In this document: positions 23,101 to 36,200 of the stretch, piece after piece | Layout of the letters: each line of letters opens with the position of its first letter | How positions within the stretch are numbered: position 1 is the stretch's first letter | Assembly: GCA_037176725.1 (NCBI GenBank) | Contig: JAZBRS010000023.1 | Location: 26,655,001-26,719,000 of the forward strand | Direction of reading: 5' to 3' | Source of the DNA: Posidonia oceanica | Taxonomy: Eukaryota > Streptophyta > Magnoliopsida > Alismatales > Posidoniaceae | Length of the DNA stretch: 64,000 nucleotides | Made by a program: the position numbers and the translations under genes | The notes under the pieces: generated by a model | What the model was told of the DNA's origin: nothing | The model's database searches: none | What the model saw: only the letters and a program-made list of their open reading frames with translations

Positions 23101-24697
23101 CTGGGATGCTCTCCCGGGCTTGTTTTCCAAGGTGGTTTCCTCGGTTGGTTTTGGGGCTTGTTGTGCTTTAGCCCATGATATTTGATAAATGTTTTCAAAG
23201 AGATTTTGAGGAAAAATATGAAGGGTTTGCAAATGATTTTGCCGAGGTTTTCCGTGGCCGAAAACCTGGGAGTTGTGTTGGCTGGACCCGGGGATGCGAC
23301 GACGTTCCTGGTGTGTCGCACACTTTGCCTGGGTTGAGGTTTGGGGGTCGGGGTGTTGGCTGTAGCTAGCGGTATCATGGCAGCGGACTCGGGAGGTATG
23401 ATACTCCTGCATAGCTGGACGTGATACCCTAGTTGTTACGGGCACCGGGACTCGCCTTGTTTTGGGTGCCGACTGAGCCTAGGGGTTGGAGCCTCTAGTG
23501 GTTCGGGGCACTGGTGCTGGCTGAGCCTAGGGGTTGGAGCCTCTAGTGGTTCGGAGCACTGAGTTGAGGTCGCCGTATATTAGGCCTGCCCTGTGGTCTG
23601 TCCTGAGTAAGGACAGCTTGCCCAGTTGGGGTGAGCAGCTTCCCTGGTGAGGGATTGCTTTTGAGGCGTCTCTAGTGACGAGATGCCGGGACGGACACGC
23701 TCCTCCATAGGGCAGGTGTCCGTGGCAGTGCGGTGAGCTGCAAGGGTGAGTCCCTGGCTACTGCTTGAGGCTAGATCGGTTGCTTGGCGCCAGGCAATAC
23801 GGTCAGTTGTGATTTTGTGTCCGTGGGGCTGTGTTTTGTTGTTGCTGGCCGTATTAGGCTTTGAGCTTCGCTTGAGTTTCGGGCTTTGTGAGTTTTGCTA
23901 TTGTTTGGGGCCATATTAGGCCAGTTGCTTTCCGTCTGTGTATGGCGTGAGTTTGTAGTTTGTGTTTTGGACCGTATTAGGCCAGATGTTTTCCCGCCTA
24001 GTTGTGGCGTGTGGCTTTCATTTTGAGCTTTGGGCCGGTGGGCCATTATATTGTCTGAGCTTTAGTTTTGCAAGGTATTTCCACCTTGTCTTGGCCAGTG
24101 GGCCGAGTATTTTCCCAGCCTGAGGGGTTGGATGGTTTTGAGTGGTTTTGGGTTTTTGGACCGGTGGGCCGTGGCTTCGTGATTTATATTTCTGGAAACG
24201 CCTGTCTTCCCTGGTTTTAGCTTGTGGGCTTTGGGAAGGGTGTTTTATTAATTATATTGCTTTGTTGTGGACCCAGATTTTTGGGGTTTTGCCGGTTGTG
24301 CCGTATTTGAGGTTTTCTGCCAGTTTCTCGCGTGGTTTTGCGAGGTGTGTGTTGGGTGACGATTTCTAGGTCACTCACGTGTGCTTATTTGGTTTTCAGG
24401 TGCAGATGATTAGCCGGTTTGGAGTATAGTGCATATAGAGGGAGTCATGTAGCTGTCCACTGCGGGTTCCTGGCATTGATATTCTTTTTAGCCCAGTGGT
24501 TTGTTGTAAAATGTTGTATTTAATTAAATTTTAAATTTGTTGGGCTGTAAGTTTTGTTGGTAGCGACTTGGGTCGTTACAGGTTTAGGTGGGTTTTAAGG
24601 TTTGGATGGGGTTTGAGTGGAAAGAGCCATCCCAGAGTCTGAGCGAGCTTGCAGGAGGGTCCACCATCTTCCAGGTAGTCAAAATGGGGTGTCTACA

Positions 24698-27240
24698 TAT
24701 GCCTCTCCCTGAGCGAGGTCAAGGGAACCAAGGCCGTTGCTTAGGGCTGACTAGACACCCCTCCTGATGCTATCAGGAGCACAATGTTACTGTAGGCCTG
24801 AGTCACTTATTCGGCAGATGTACCGAAAATCATGACTTGTTGCCGTAGTGCGAATGCAAATGCAAATGTAGATGCAGTACAACGTAATGAGATGCAGCAA
24901 TGCAGATGATTTTGAGTTGCATGTAATATTGATGTTGCTATCTAGCATGCAATGTCGATGCAATGGATTGTGAGTTGACGGACTCATCACCAGATAGTTA
25001 GGGTTATCGGCCCAAGGAGTTGACGGACTCGTCGCCAGATAGTTAGGGTTATCGGCCCAAAGAAAGAACGCCAGACTGGGTGACGGTTGTCATTCGGGTA
25101 GCTAGGACTACCAGACCAAAGAAGATACCAAGGGCAGCAAAATAAGATGCCCTTGGTATCAGGGATGATATCATGGGACAGTCGAAGCGCCCTTGGCATC
25201 GAAAGAGGAGTTGGACAGTTATGACGGGTGTCAACCGAGCAGTTAGGGCTGCCAGCCCGGAAGGAAAGATTTGTCCTCGACAGAGGAAGCAAGTGGGCGA
25301 GACTCCGAAGAGGCACGCAAAAGAAAAGGCTCGTCCTCAAATTAAGGAAGTAGGTAAATGCGACTTCGAAACGGCACGCAAAGGGGCTTCTCCTCAAAGC
25401 AAGGAAGCCAGCAGACGCGACTTCAAAAAGGCACGCAAAGGGGCTTGTCCTCAAAGCAAGGAAACAAGCAGACGTGACTTCGAAAAGGCACACAAAAGGT
25501 TTGTCCTCAAACCAACTGAGGAAACAAGCAGACATGACCTCGAAAGGACATGCAAAGGCGCTCGTCCTCAGACCAACTGAGAAAACAAGTAGACATGACC
25601 TCGAAAGGGCACCCTCAAACCAACTGAGGAAACAAGCAGACATGACCTCGAAAGGACATGCAAAGGCGCTCGTCCTCAGACCCTGAGGAAACAAGCAGAC
25701 ATGACCTCGAAAGGGCATGCAAAGGTGCTCGTCCTCAGACCAACTGAGGAAACAAGCAGACATGACCTCGAAAGGGCATGCAAAGGTGCTCGTCCTCAAA
25801 CCAACTGAGGAAAGAAGCAGACATGACCTCGAAAGGGCATGCAAAGGCGCTCGTCCTCAAACCAACTTAGGAAACAAGCACACATACCCTCGAAAGGGCA
25901 TGCAAAGGAGGAAGACTTGCCCTTAAATCAAGGAAATAAGCAGATGTGTCTTCGAAAAGGTACACAAACCGGAAGACTTGCCCTCAAATCAAGGAAGCAA
26001 GCAGACGTGTCTTCGAAAAGGCACACAAAGCGGAAGACTTGCCCTCAAATAAAGGAAGCAAGCAGACATGTCTTCGAAAAGGCACGTAAAGCGGAAGACT
26101 TGCCCTCAAATCAAGGAAACAAGCAGACGTGTCTTCGAAAAGGCACGTAAAACGGAGAAACTTGTCCTCAAATCAAGGAAGCAAGCAGACGTGTTTTCGA
26201 AAAGACACACAAAATGAGGAGACTTGTCCTCAAATCAAGGAAACAAGCAGACATGTCTTCGAAAAGGCATGCAAAATGGGGAGACTTGTCCTCAAATCAA
26301 GGAAGCAAGCAGATGTGTCTTCGAAAAGGCACGCAAAACGGGGAGACTTGTCCTCAAATCAAGGAAACAAGCAGACATGTCTTCGAAAAGGCATGCAAAA
26401 CAAGGAGACTTGTCCTCAAACTAAGGAAACAAGCAGATGTGTATTCGAAAAGGCACGCAAAACAGGGAGACTTGTCCTCAAATCAAGGAAGCAAGCAGAT
26501 GTGTCTTCGAAAAGGCACGCAAAATGGAGAGACTTGTCCTCAAATCAAGGAAGCAAGCAGACGTGTCTTCGAAAAGACACGCAAAACGGGGAGACTTGTC
26601 CTCAAAGCAAGGAAGCAAGCAGACGTGTCTTCGAAAAGACACGCAAAATGGGGAGACTTGTCCTCAAATCAAGGAAACAAGCAGATTCACAAATCAACAG
26701 GAAGAGAACGACACCATAGGGCAGCAAAAAAGATGCCCCTGGTATCAAGGGTGATACCAGGGGATAGTTGAAGTACCCTTCGCATCGAAAAGCGACGAGC
26801 ATAGACAAAACTGATGTGCTTGTCAAACGAGTAGTTAGGGCTACCAGCCTGGGCGGAAATCCGGTCGGGAGCGCTCGGTGGCTTTACTCGTCTTGACGAC
26901 GTTGGTCAGCAGAGATTCTGGCATCCAAGTGGAACGCAGTATCTTCTTGTAGTTTCCCTTGGCACTAAGAATGTTGGTAGTTGCTTCTGAGCTTGCAAGC
27001 TGTCAGGATCTGATAATGCCCTTCTCATGGCTCTGAGGGGTTAGATTTGCGGAGCTGAAGCAGCATGCTGAAGATAATGATTGTGAGACCATGCATGCAT
27101 TATGTTATGGAAAGCAAACCAAACACATAAGCAAATGGCACAAAACATCCTTGTATTAACAAAGTCTTGGTTACACGCCTGTAGCAGGCTGAACAAGGTA
27201 CAGCAAGACTCAAAAAGGATGTGCAGATGTACAAACGCCC
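24698..27240 (-). mobile_element. Element B 3' internal region
   Basis: It opens with the PPT equivalent (plus TATGCCTCTCCCTGAGCGAG). Stem-loop blocks (25115-25200, 26705-26790) flank a long tandem array (25250-26690). Then comes a non-repetitive stretch 26800-27240 without a gene. LTR C begins at 27241 with left flank CGCCC. No gag-pol is present. Confidence 0.68.
25250..26690 (-). repeat. Tandem array, about 60-bp units in three subfamilies, element B
   Basis: About two dozen units share GGAARCAAGCAGACRTG and TCGAAARGGCAYGCAAA. Subfamilies run about 25255-25500, 25500-25910 (with ACCAACTGAGG) and 25910-26690 (GACTTGTCCTCAAATCAAGG). Within a unit CTTGTCCT...AGGAAGCAAG and CGTGTCTT...AAGGCACG can pair. 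A unit length divisible by three keeps long frames open in several phases; these are not genes. Confidence 0.85.
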
Positions 27241-30061
27241 TGTGACTGTCTCTTTCGACGTGTGACTCGGGGGCCGCTGCCAAAGCTCGCAGACGCCCGG
27301 CCGTAGGGAATGAGGGCCACAGCTAATGGTGTATTCGAGGAAAGTTCGACTCAAGGAAGAAAACACCAATAAAATGATAAGTGACGATAAAAGAATAAAA
27401 GGAAAAGGAAGAAAGGATCAAGTCTGAATTCCTTAACGGAGTGGTCATTCTTATGCGACCGCCTCTCGCATACGATACGGGAGCCGCTGCCAAAGCTCGC
27501 AGACACCCGGTCGAAGAGAAAGAGGGTCTCAAAAAATGGCATGTCCGAGAAAGATTCGACTTGATGAAGAGTGTAAAATTACCAATAAACATCGAAATCG
27601 ACGAATAAGATAAACAACAACAAAAATGGGGGGAGTCGCCACCAAGTCTAATTGGGGAAAGCCGGAAGACGAGGAAAACCGGAGTAAACAAAAAAAGCGA
27701 AAGAAAACAAGGTGGATCCAAGCAAAACGGATACGACACTGAGTCATTACGCGGGGAAGGTATTAGGCACCCCCGACACGTCCGAGGAGCGGCCTTTTCT
27801 AACGTCATTCCGCTCATAGTGTGGCTCGATGTAGGCTGAAGGCCAATTAATATGTTCTAGCTAAAGAAAACATGCCATGATATCTTAAGAAGGCGAAAGG
27901 AAAGAAACTTAAGTAAACAGGCTCATGGATTAAAAGGAGACTAAGGCAAATAGCTATGAAAGGCTAAGAAGCAAACATACATGAGAAGATAGAATGCAAT
28001 TAAACATTACACATGCTGCAAGCAATCAGGAGATAAACAATATAAAGCGAAGAGGTAATGTACAAGATAAAGAGCATAAGTAAAGTAAGTAAGACTTAAG
28101 TAAACAATGCTCAAAAGGAAACAGAGAAACAAATAAGGGCGCTTGAATGTAAACATGCATGAGGGGTAGCCAAAATAAGGGAAGATAGGCTCTAGTCACA
28201 TCTGTAGAAGCCACTGTTAAATACGCGGGGGTCTCACGCGGGACCACCACGCGGGGACAGTTCACACTTCCAGTGATAAGTCACAGCCAAATGTGAGGCC
28301 CTCCTTAATCCAATTCGGTATGAGACTGGTTGGATGATGGGGAGGGAGTATCCTGGAACAACATTATGCAATAACATCAAAGAAATAGGCATAAATGAGG
28401 GTCGGAATGATGGCTGGGAACTCTGTCTGATATCTCAGTCAAACACGCGGGAGGTCCACGCGGGACCTCGACGCGGGACCAGTCGGTTTAGAAAGAGAGC
28501 CTTCATCGCCAGCTTCCGGGACCCACAGGCAATGGAAATTAAAGAAAGCAGATAGATATTGAAGAGAAGATGCTAGACAACAATATTATGCAAAAACATA
28601 AAGGAAACAGATGCTAACAAGGATCGGAAAGAGGCTGGAAGCTCGGCTTGGCGTCACAGTCTAACACGCGGGAGGTCCACGCGGGACCTCGACGTGAGAT
28701 CGGCCTGCTAGACAAAGGGTCTTCATCGCCCGATTCCGGGCCCGACGCTCAACGGAAAGCGGTGAAACAAGTTGGGGAGGCAAGAGGGCACACCCAGCTA
28801 TCCACATGAGGTGCGGACGCGAGGTGGCGTGGCCCGAGGTGTCGCCCCCACCTTGGTAGTATCGTGCCGGCGACCGCGCTTCTCCGCCGGCCATAGAGGC
28901 GGCTTAGAGGGCGCTATCAACCTGAGACACACTGAGGAGGTTCGGAGAGGACGCAAGGGAGGCAGCCGGAGGCTCTGCGTAGCGAGACGAGGCGGCTATG
29001 GGCGCGTCGGCACGAGGCCGGGCGCGAGCCGTCCGTCTGGCATGAGAGGTGGTAGAGAAGAGGGAAAAACAGCAATGCAGAATGCAATTGAAGCTGAAAA
29101 CTAAAGAGGAATGACAACACTACATACGGGGATGGTTCTACACCACCAGAAGGCCAAGTGCATACCTGAAGCGCGCTGGGTCTGCTGTCTTCTCTGGCGA
29201 CGTTACTACTACAGTCAGACGGGCAGATGGAGCGGCAGAGCTCAGGAAATCACTCGGAAAGGTGGGGCGCTTCCTCGCGGACTCAAGGGGATGCTCTGGA
29301 TGTGCTGGGAAGGCGGTGGGGGTCTCGACGGTGAGAGAGTTCACCGGAGATACTTCCTCAATTCTAGAATGTCGGAATTGAGGGGTTTCAGAGGTCAGGA
29401 GGGGCTCGGAAGCTCGAGGGGAATGCTCTGGGTGTAGGTGGTGCTCTCAAGGATGCAAGGAGCGTTGAACCCGACCATGGGAAGCTCTGGTCGGCGATTT
29501 ATAGGCTGCGGAGGTCGATGCTGGCCGTTGGCGCAGATCGAGATTTGAAATGGAAGGCTGGGATGGTTGCTGAAGATCGACGGGTGGAGCTGGTTGGGAC
29601 GTGTGGTCGGATGGTCCAGGTGTCCGGAGGCACGAGCCCAGATTGGCGGGAGCCAATGGTGAGCGAGGAGGAGGTGGGCCAAGGTGATTGGTCCGCTTGA
29701 TTTTTGTTACTGACACAGGACATAACGCGGGAGCTGGGCGCGGCTGTCAGTCTGTTAGTTTCGCTACCGACATAGGACAACAAGTGGGAGCTTCACGCGG
29801 GAGCCATACACGAGTGTTAGAGTGCCGGTTTCTGCCACTGATGCAGGAAAACACGTGGGAGTGCCACGTGGGAGCTCGACGCGAGAGTGATCCCGTCAGT
29901 GTTGCCACTGATGCAGGAAAACATGCGGGAGCGGCACACGGGAGCTCTACGCGGGAGTTATCCCGTCAGTAGCTGCCTCAAGAAAAGATGGGAGTCGCCT
30001 CGTCCGTACGCTTCTGGGAGCAAACAACCGTCACCCGACTTCCAGATTTGGGGTGTCTACA
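27241..30061 (-). repeat. 3' LTR of element C (2821 bp)
   Basis: Minus strand starts TGTAGACACCCC at 30061 and ends GACAGTCACA at 27241. The left part holds two diverged copies of the segment with GCCGCTGCCAAAGCTCGCAG (near 27270 and 27485), a partial internal duplication. It has the PBS-core mimic near 27635, the conserved block GGTATTAGGCACCCCC near 27758, and ACGCGGGAG clusters. A PPT follows on the right. Confidence 0.78.
28205..29965 (-). repeat. Clusters of ACGCGGGA words in LTR C
   Basis: Sets of two or three ACGCGGGA-like words occur near 28207, 28444, 28666, 29720, 29776, 29850 and 29922. In the best sets the words lie 13 bp apart. At 28450-28468 GAGGTCCACGCGGGACCTC is a perfect 7-bp hairpin with a 5-nt loop. 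Similar sets recur at 42445-42485 and 44288-44325. Confidence 0.8.
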
Positions 30062-31700
30062 GATGCCCCTCCCTGAGCTAGGTCGAGGGGACCAAGGTCG
30101 TTGCTCAGGGTTGACAAAGACACCCCGCCTGGAGTCAGTGGGAGAAATGTTGCTGTCGGCGTGGGTCACTTATCCGGCGGATGCACCGAAATGGTCGTGA
30201 CTCGTTGCCGTAATGCGGATGCGAATGCAAATGCAAATGCAAGATGCAAAAGTTAGGATGCAAAGTTAGTGTTAGTCTTGAGATGCTGAAGGTATGTTGG
30301 CGTGTGCTGAGCGGTGTACGGCTCAACGTGGGGGTGCCACTTGCCGAGCCTTGCTCTAAGCGAGGGCGATGCAGATGTTGTGCGCTGAGCGGTGTACGGC
30401 TCAAACGCGGGGTGCCGTTCGTAGAGGATTGCTCTAAGTGAGGGCGATGCAGTGTATGCAAATGATGCAATGCACGATGAGTTGACGGACTCACCACTGG
30501 ATAGTTTGGGTTATCAGCCCGAAGGAAAAGAACGACGGCCTAGGACAACCGAAAAAGATGCCCCTGGTATCGAGTAACGATGCCAGGGGGTAGTCGAGGT
30601 TTTCCTGGAGAAAGAAGGGAGAGATGCGGGACAGCTATGACGGGCGTCAACCGAGCAATTAAAGGCTGCCAGCTTGAAGAAGGGAAAGATCCCTCAAGAC
30701 AGCGGAAAAAAGATGCCCTTGGTTTCGAGAAACGATGCCAGGGGGTAGCAAAGCACTCCAAACATGGTGACGGGTGTCAGCTGAATAGTTAGGGATGCTA
30801 GCTCGAGCAGAGAAGCTCTAGACACTTTGACGGATGTCATCCGGGCAGTTAGGGCTGCCAGCCCGGGCAGACATTTTGATGGTTGTCGACCGAGAAGTTG
30901 GGGTTGCCAGCCTGGGCAGACATTTTGACGATTGTCAACTGAGCAGTTGGGTCTGCCAGCCCAGGCAGACATTTTGACGGTTGTCGACCGAGCAGAAGGG
31001 CTTGTCCTCGACTGAGGAAGCAAGCAGGCGGGGCTTCGTCCGTCCAGAACGAAGACGCGCAAGAGAGGCTTATCCTCGACTGAGGAAGCAAGCAGGCAGG
31101 GCCTCGTCCATTCGGAAAGAAGACGCACAAAAGAGGCTTATCCTCGACTGAGGAAGCAAGAAGGCGGGGCTTCGTTTGTCTGGAACGAAGACGCGCAAGA
31201 GAGGCTTGTCCTCGAGTGAGGAAGCAAGTAGGCGGGGCTTCGTCCATCTGGAACGAAGACGCGCAAGAGAGGCTTGTCCTCGAGTGAGGAAGCAAGCGGA
31301 CGGGGCTTCGTCCGTCTGGAATGAAGACGCGCGAAAGAGGCTTGTCCTCGACTGAGGAAGCAAGTAGGCGGGGCTTCGTCCGTCTGGAATGAAGACGCGT
31401 GAAAGAGGCTTGTCCTCGACTGAGGAAGCAAGCAGGCAGGGCTTCGTCCGTCTGGAACGAAGACATGCAAGAGAGGCTTGTCCTCAACTGAGGAAGCAAG
31501 CAGGCGGGGCTTCGTCCGTTTGGAACGAAGACGCGCGAAAGAGGCTTGTCCTCGACTAAGGAAGCAAGCAGGTGGGGCTTCGTCCTTCTGGAACGAATAT
31601 GCGTAAAAGAGGCTTGTCCTCGATTGAGGAAGCAAGTAGGCAGGGCTTCGTCCATCTGGAACGAAGACGCGCAAGAGAGGCTGAAATGTGATAAGTTTTG
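30062..31700 (-). mobile_element. Element C 3' internal region with tandem array
   Basis: PPT equivalent (plus GATGCCCCTCCCTGAGC) at the LTR edge; an approximately 80-bp duplicated segment with GCTGAGCGGTGTACGGCTCA (30305 and 30385); two GATGCCC-GGTATC stem-loop blocks; remnants of the ACATTTTGACGGTTGTCGAC repeat (30865-31000); then the 68-bp array. No gag-pol. Confidence 0.7.
30990..31685 (-). repeat. Tandem array, 68-bp unit, element C
   Basis: About ten units of AGGCTTGTCCTCGACTGAGG + AAGCAAGCAGGCGGGGCTTC + GTCCGTCTGGAACGAAGACG + CGCGAAAG. Each unit can form two hairpins (CTTG-CCTC...GAGG-CAAG and CTTCGT...ACGAAG). Element D carries a single related segment near 61880-61935. Confidence 0.85.
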
Positions 31701-33106
31701 GACTTATCGACCGCGAAGATGATGGGAATACCAATACCTGGAGGCTTGGCAGAGGGCCAGAGACGATCTCATGACAGTTGGGGGTGTCAGCCCGAGAAAG
31801 AAAACCGGGAAGCGGGTGCACTCTAATGCTGATGGCTCGCGACTGGTGGCTACATTGCCTCGAGAGGAAAAACTGCGGCTTCTGCTCTGGCAGGGCCTTT
31901 ATGCAAGTCTCTCGATCTACGGTGCATAGCAGCTTCGATCGGCCAACCTTCCTGAAGAGGTTTAGATTGCCTGGTAAACTGTAGGGGGCTCTCTACAATT
32001 TGTCCAAATTGCGAGGCTCAATGCCCGTCGTGGGTTGTAGTGACCTGACCAGGTCCTACCTCGATTCCCTCGTGACTACAAAGGATCCTGCCGGGGCTCG
32101 GTTGGAAACCGGAGCCGATTTGCCATTCCTGTGAAAGCCAGGGGCCTAACTGTAATTTTTGCAAACTGATGTCTTCTGCCTGCAGGCTGACTAATGCTGC
32201 CGTTCTACTGTTTGTCTTGGGCATTCATGGTGTGACAAGTGTTGTTGCACTACTGTGAGGGCTCTGCCTCGGGCTATGGCCATTCCTGGTGCTTGCATAG
32301 AAGCTAGGGGCCTGTATGCAATTTTTGTAAATTGAGAGTTGTTTTTGCAATTTGCCAAATGCCATTGCTCTGCTGCCTATCCTGGGGCGTCTGTGATGCG
32401 ACAAGTGTTGCCGAACATTGAAACAAGGGTTCTGTTACGGCGTTGCGATCGCTTTTTGCTGTTTTTCAACAAGTCAGGGACCTATCTGCAAATTTACAAA
32501 ATTGCAGGGTCTTGAGGTAAATTCCGCTGTTCTGGGAGTCTCCTTGGTGATGTTCACATGTACTGGACTTCAATGACAGTTTAGTCAAGTAGAGGGCCCT
32601 CTGCTGGCTTGTTGCAAAATTAAGGTGCAAAATGCAAATTTTCTGGGTAAATTGTGCTTTGGCCCCTGAAGGAATTTGCCGGGAATGCTAAGGATTTTAA
32701 AACCTGGTGGGTCCCACCTAGGTAATTGCCTGCAACCGTTCTGGGTTCCTAAGAGTGCATCTCTTCGCTTGCCCCAAGTTTTAATTTGCAACCTTAGCAG
32801 CAATAGCACTATTCATTTATTTTTTTTCATTCCTTCTTTGATTTGCATTTTTGTTCAAACCCAAAAATGAGAACCAGGGCATCCTTCTCCACCCCTTCTC
32901 CCATTTCTCAAACACCAACTGTCCGCTCATCTCCCCTCCTCCTTCGTGCGGCGGCGGGCGTGGTGCTTCCTGTGAGAATGAGGGCTGTGGTGCTTGGGGA
33001 TCTGCGGTTGCAGGCCATTCCGGGGAGGCTCTCCGCGAGCGTAGGGCGCGACATTGAAGCTAGGGCTAAGCTCCGGCAGCGGGAGGTGTTCTCCAACGAC
33101 ACGAAA
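31701..33106 (+). other. Non-coding stretch ahead of the PMD gene
   Basis: It holds a GATAAG...CTTATC hairpin (31687-31705), also found in element D near 60125. Loose iterations of AGGGGCCTAACTGTAATTTT-like phrases run at 32140-32620. From about 32866 a GC-rich section probably forms the 5' leader of the PMD gene. I see no conserved coding frame. Confidence 0.4.
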
Positions 33107-33270
33107 ATGGTACCTCGGATTCTCCCTTTCCTTGCTTCTCTTTCATTTCGATTTCCCTTCTCTCCCTCCTTTCTGGGGTGCCACCGAGCATGGGTGGCCG
33201 GCGAAGGGCTGTCCGGCTGTGAGGGCACGGCTGATGGGCGGTTGGTTGTGAGGGCACGACTGAGGGCGTC

Positions 33271-36200
33271 TGTAGTAATCTCGGTGTTCGGATCGTCCAT
33301 GCACGATGCCAAAGCTCGCGTGCACCGATCGGAATCAGGCTTACTATAAGCGGCTATGTCCGAGGAGGAAGACCTAACTCGAAAACATTTAAAAAGGAGA
33401 AAATGGAAAGAAAAGAAGAAGATAAGACAAAATCGGAGTCGCCACCAAGTCTATTAAATCGGAAGACGAGGAAAACCGGGGAAATGCGTGAATAATCACG
33501 CAAAACCAAGCAAAGGATGCAAAGCAAAGCAATGCAAAAGAAATAAGATGCAAATGAATGCAAATGAGGTGACTCGTGCCTAGGACAAGGGCAATATGGT
33601 CATTGCGGGCCAAGAGAGGGTAAGGACTCCTGTTACGCGCGGGGAAGGTGTTAGGCACCCCCGACACGCCCGAGAATCGGTCTTTCTAGGCTTACGCTCG
33701 CATATGCAGGGAAATGCAGACTCTGGATGCCTAAGTGCCACTGAATGCCTGTCTAAATGCTCAAAGGTGTGCTCTAAGTGATGGAAAACGGTGCAAGGAA
33801 GTAAACGTGCAATCTAAACGCTCAGCAACGCTGTCCGTGCTCCGAACCAGGCGAAATCTGGCTCGTGAGAACTCCGAATAGTAAGCATCATCGCCCTATA
33901 TGCAAATGCAGGCGATAAAACAAAACGGCGAGAAAACCATGCAATGCAACCGACATGCAAGGGAAAACGACGTAAAACAGTGCGGGGAACGAAAGAAGTA
34001 TGCAAAAGGATGCGAGAACAGGGTTGACATGCAAAATGGGTCAAGAAATGGAACAAGAACGCAAAACCGTGCAAGAAAACGAAAGAAGGGCGCGAAACTG
34101 GATCGGGAAACGCCAGGGCACGCAAAACGAGGCGAGAAAACGAAAGGGCACGCAAAACGGTGCAGGAAAACAAGACTACGCGCAAAACGAGGCAAGAAAA
34201 CTAAAGGGCACGCAAAACGGTGCAAGATAGAGAAGTGGCGCGCAAAACGGAGCGATAAAACAAGAAAACACGCAAAACGGGGCGAGAAAACTAAAAGGCA
34301 CGCGAAACGGTGCAAGACAAAGAGGTGGCACGCAAAACGGAGCGAGAAAAACAAGGAAGCACGCAAAACGGGGCGAGAAAACCAAAAGGCACGCAAAACG
34401 GTGCAAGGCGGAGAAGCGGCGCGCAAAACGGAGCGATGAAACGAGAAAATGCGCAAAACGGGGCGAGAAAACTAAAAGGCACGCAAAACGGTGCAAGACA
34501 AAGAGGAGTGGCGCGCAAAACGGAGCGAGAAAACAAGAAAACGCGCAAAACGAGGCAAAAACTAAAAGGCACGCAAAACGGTGCAAATGGCATGCAAAAT
34601 GAATGCAGTGCAGAAGTTCAGGGAGATATACCTGGAGATCCGAGAGTCTGATCGGAGATCTGTTTGGTCCATGCTGAAGAGCGCTTCGCTGCGGTCACCT
34701 GGGCAGCTTACTTGAGGAGATCCGACGGTCGGATGGAAAGATATCGCAGCTCCGGAGCAGAAGGGCCAGAACAGAAGAGGAGACCAGATCTAAGTGTTCA
34801 GGGGATCCTAGGGGTGTGCTGAAGGTCCTCCCAAGTGAAGGGGAGTTAGAAGTGCTTGGTGTGTGCAAGAAGATGCTAAGATGCAAGACTAAATGGATGC
34901 AAAATGCAAGCAAAAGCAAGAAAAGTAAAGAGAGGTAATTTGAGAGAAACCAGGGGCCCAGAAAGCATTTTGAAAAAGAAAAGGGGCTGAAAGTGCAAAT
35001 TTTTCGGAAAACAGGGTTCCACATGAGAAGACTTTGAAAACAGGGGAAGCCAAGGGTCTATTTGGCAAAAAACTAGGCTCAGAAGGGTGTTTTGAAAAGA
35101 GGGTATGCTTTAAAAGGGATTTTGAAACCGAAAGGGGGCAGAGTGCCATTTTGAAAAAATCTAGGGTCTAAAATGCAAATTTTCCAGAAAACAAGGTCTT
35201 GGGGAGTCTGGGGGTACTAGCGGAAGGTCTGTATGAAATTTGGTAGGCATAGGGGTTAAAATGCAATGTAGGGGCAAAAATGGTCTTTTCACGTGATTTT
35301 CAAAGCGTGCAGGGACCTGAGTGTGATTTTGAAATCATGCAGGGGTTGGAAATGCAATTTAGTATGGAAAATATGTTCTGAAAATTAAGTGACAGGACCA
35401 CAGTGCAATTCCTGGAAAATATGGGGTTAAAAATGCAATGCAGTAAGTTAAAATGCATGCAGCACAGATACTGTCCATTTAAAATGGACCTAACTGCAAA
35501 TATATAAAGTAGAGGGGCAAATATGCAATGCACCAACCAAAAATAAAAATCAGAACCTAAGTTTCTACAGTGCATGGATCTAAGTGCAAAAATAAAAACA
35601 TGCAAGGGGCCAGGATGCAATACAGTATGGTAAAATATGAGTAAATAAATGAACTGACTTGGTACAGGACCTAAATGCAAAAAAGGGAAAAAGGAGGACT
35701 AAACTGCAAGATATCACCACAGCACAGCACAGTGAATGGACCTATTTGCAAATATTGAAAAACATAAACAGATCGTGCAATTTAGCAAAGTACTTAATTA
35801 AAAACCAAGCAGAATAAACGAAATAAGGACTAGAATGCAAAAAAGAGGAAACTCAGGACAGACATGCAATATTTACCCTAAAACTATGTAAACTGAAAAA
35901 ATAAGTGAACAGTCGATCGTCGACGGCGACGATCACTGTAGCACGAAGCTTCCAGAGTTCGTGCCGTCGACAGGGGAGGCTGAGGACGCGCGGGAAGGCG
36001 GAGAGCAGCGTCGGCGGTCGTCCGGAGCTCCGGGGGTCGACTGGAACTCGCTCTGCTGGTCGGAATGTCCGGAGGAAAGGCAGCCGGCGCCGGAGAAGGA
36101 GGACTGTCCGGCGAGCTGAAGACGGAGCAGGAGGTCCGGAAAGCCTGTTCTAAAGGCTGGGGAAGCAAGAGAAGAAGGAGAGGAAGCTAGGGGAAGCAGC

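Larger units (their letters stand above)
21455..24580. mobile_element. Solo LTR (3126 bp) with GGTTT target duplication
   Basis: It starts TGTAACACTCGGG and ends GGGTCGTTACA, flanked by GGTTT at 21450-21454 and 24581-24585. TGTAAC/GTTACA ends are typical of one group of plant Ty3/gypsy LTRs. The sequence has a pyrimidine-rich tract (21640-22010), a splice-donor-like site near 22135, and a cluster of CGGT/ACCG palindromic words (22810-23100). I cannot decide the strand from the sequence alone. Confidence 0.85.
18147..24697 (-). repeat. 3' LTR of element B, interrupted by a solo LTR
   Basis: Minus strand starts TGTAGACACCCC at 24697 and ends GGGCATTCACA at 18147. About 3.42 kb remains after removing the nested copy 21455-24580. 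It has the PBS-core mimic (GAGTCGCCAC near 18257), the conserved GGTGTTAGGCACCCC block near 18430 and seven GTTGGACGC/GCGTCCAAC clusters. It interrupts a tandem array of element A with left flank ATCGG. Confidence 0.78.

Noticed and set aside
24987..26771. Long open frames (up to 285 codons) on both strands
   Set aside because: They run through the 60-bp tandem array, whose length is a multiple of three. The peptides are repeats with no domain.
30849..31821. Minus-strand frames of 227-268 codons
   Set aside because: They lie in the 68-bp array and in three phases at once; a product of repetition.
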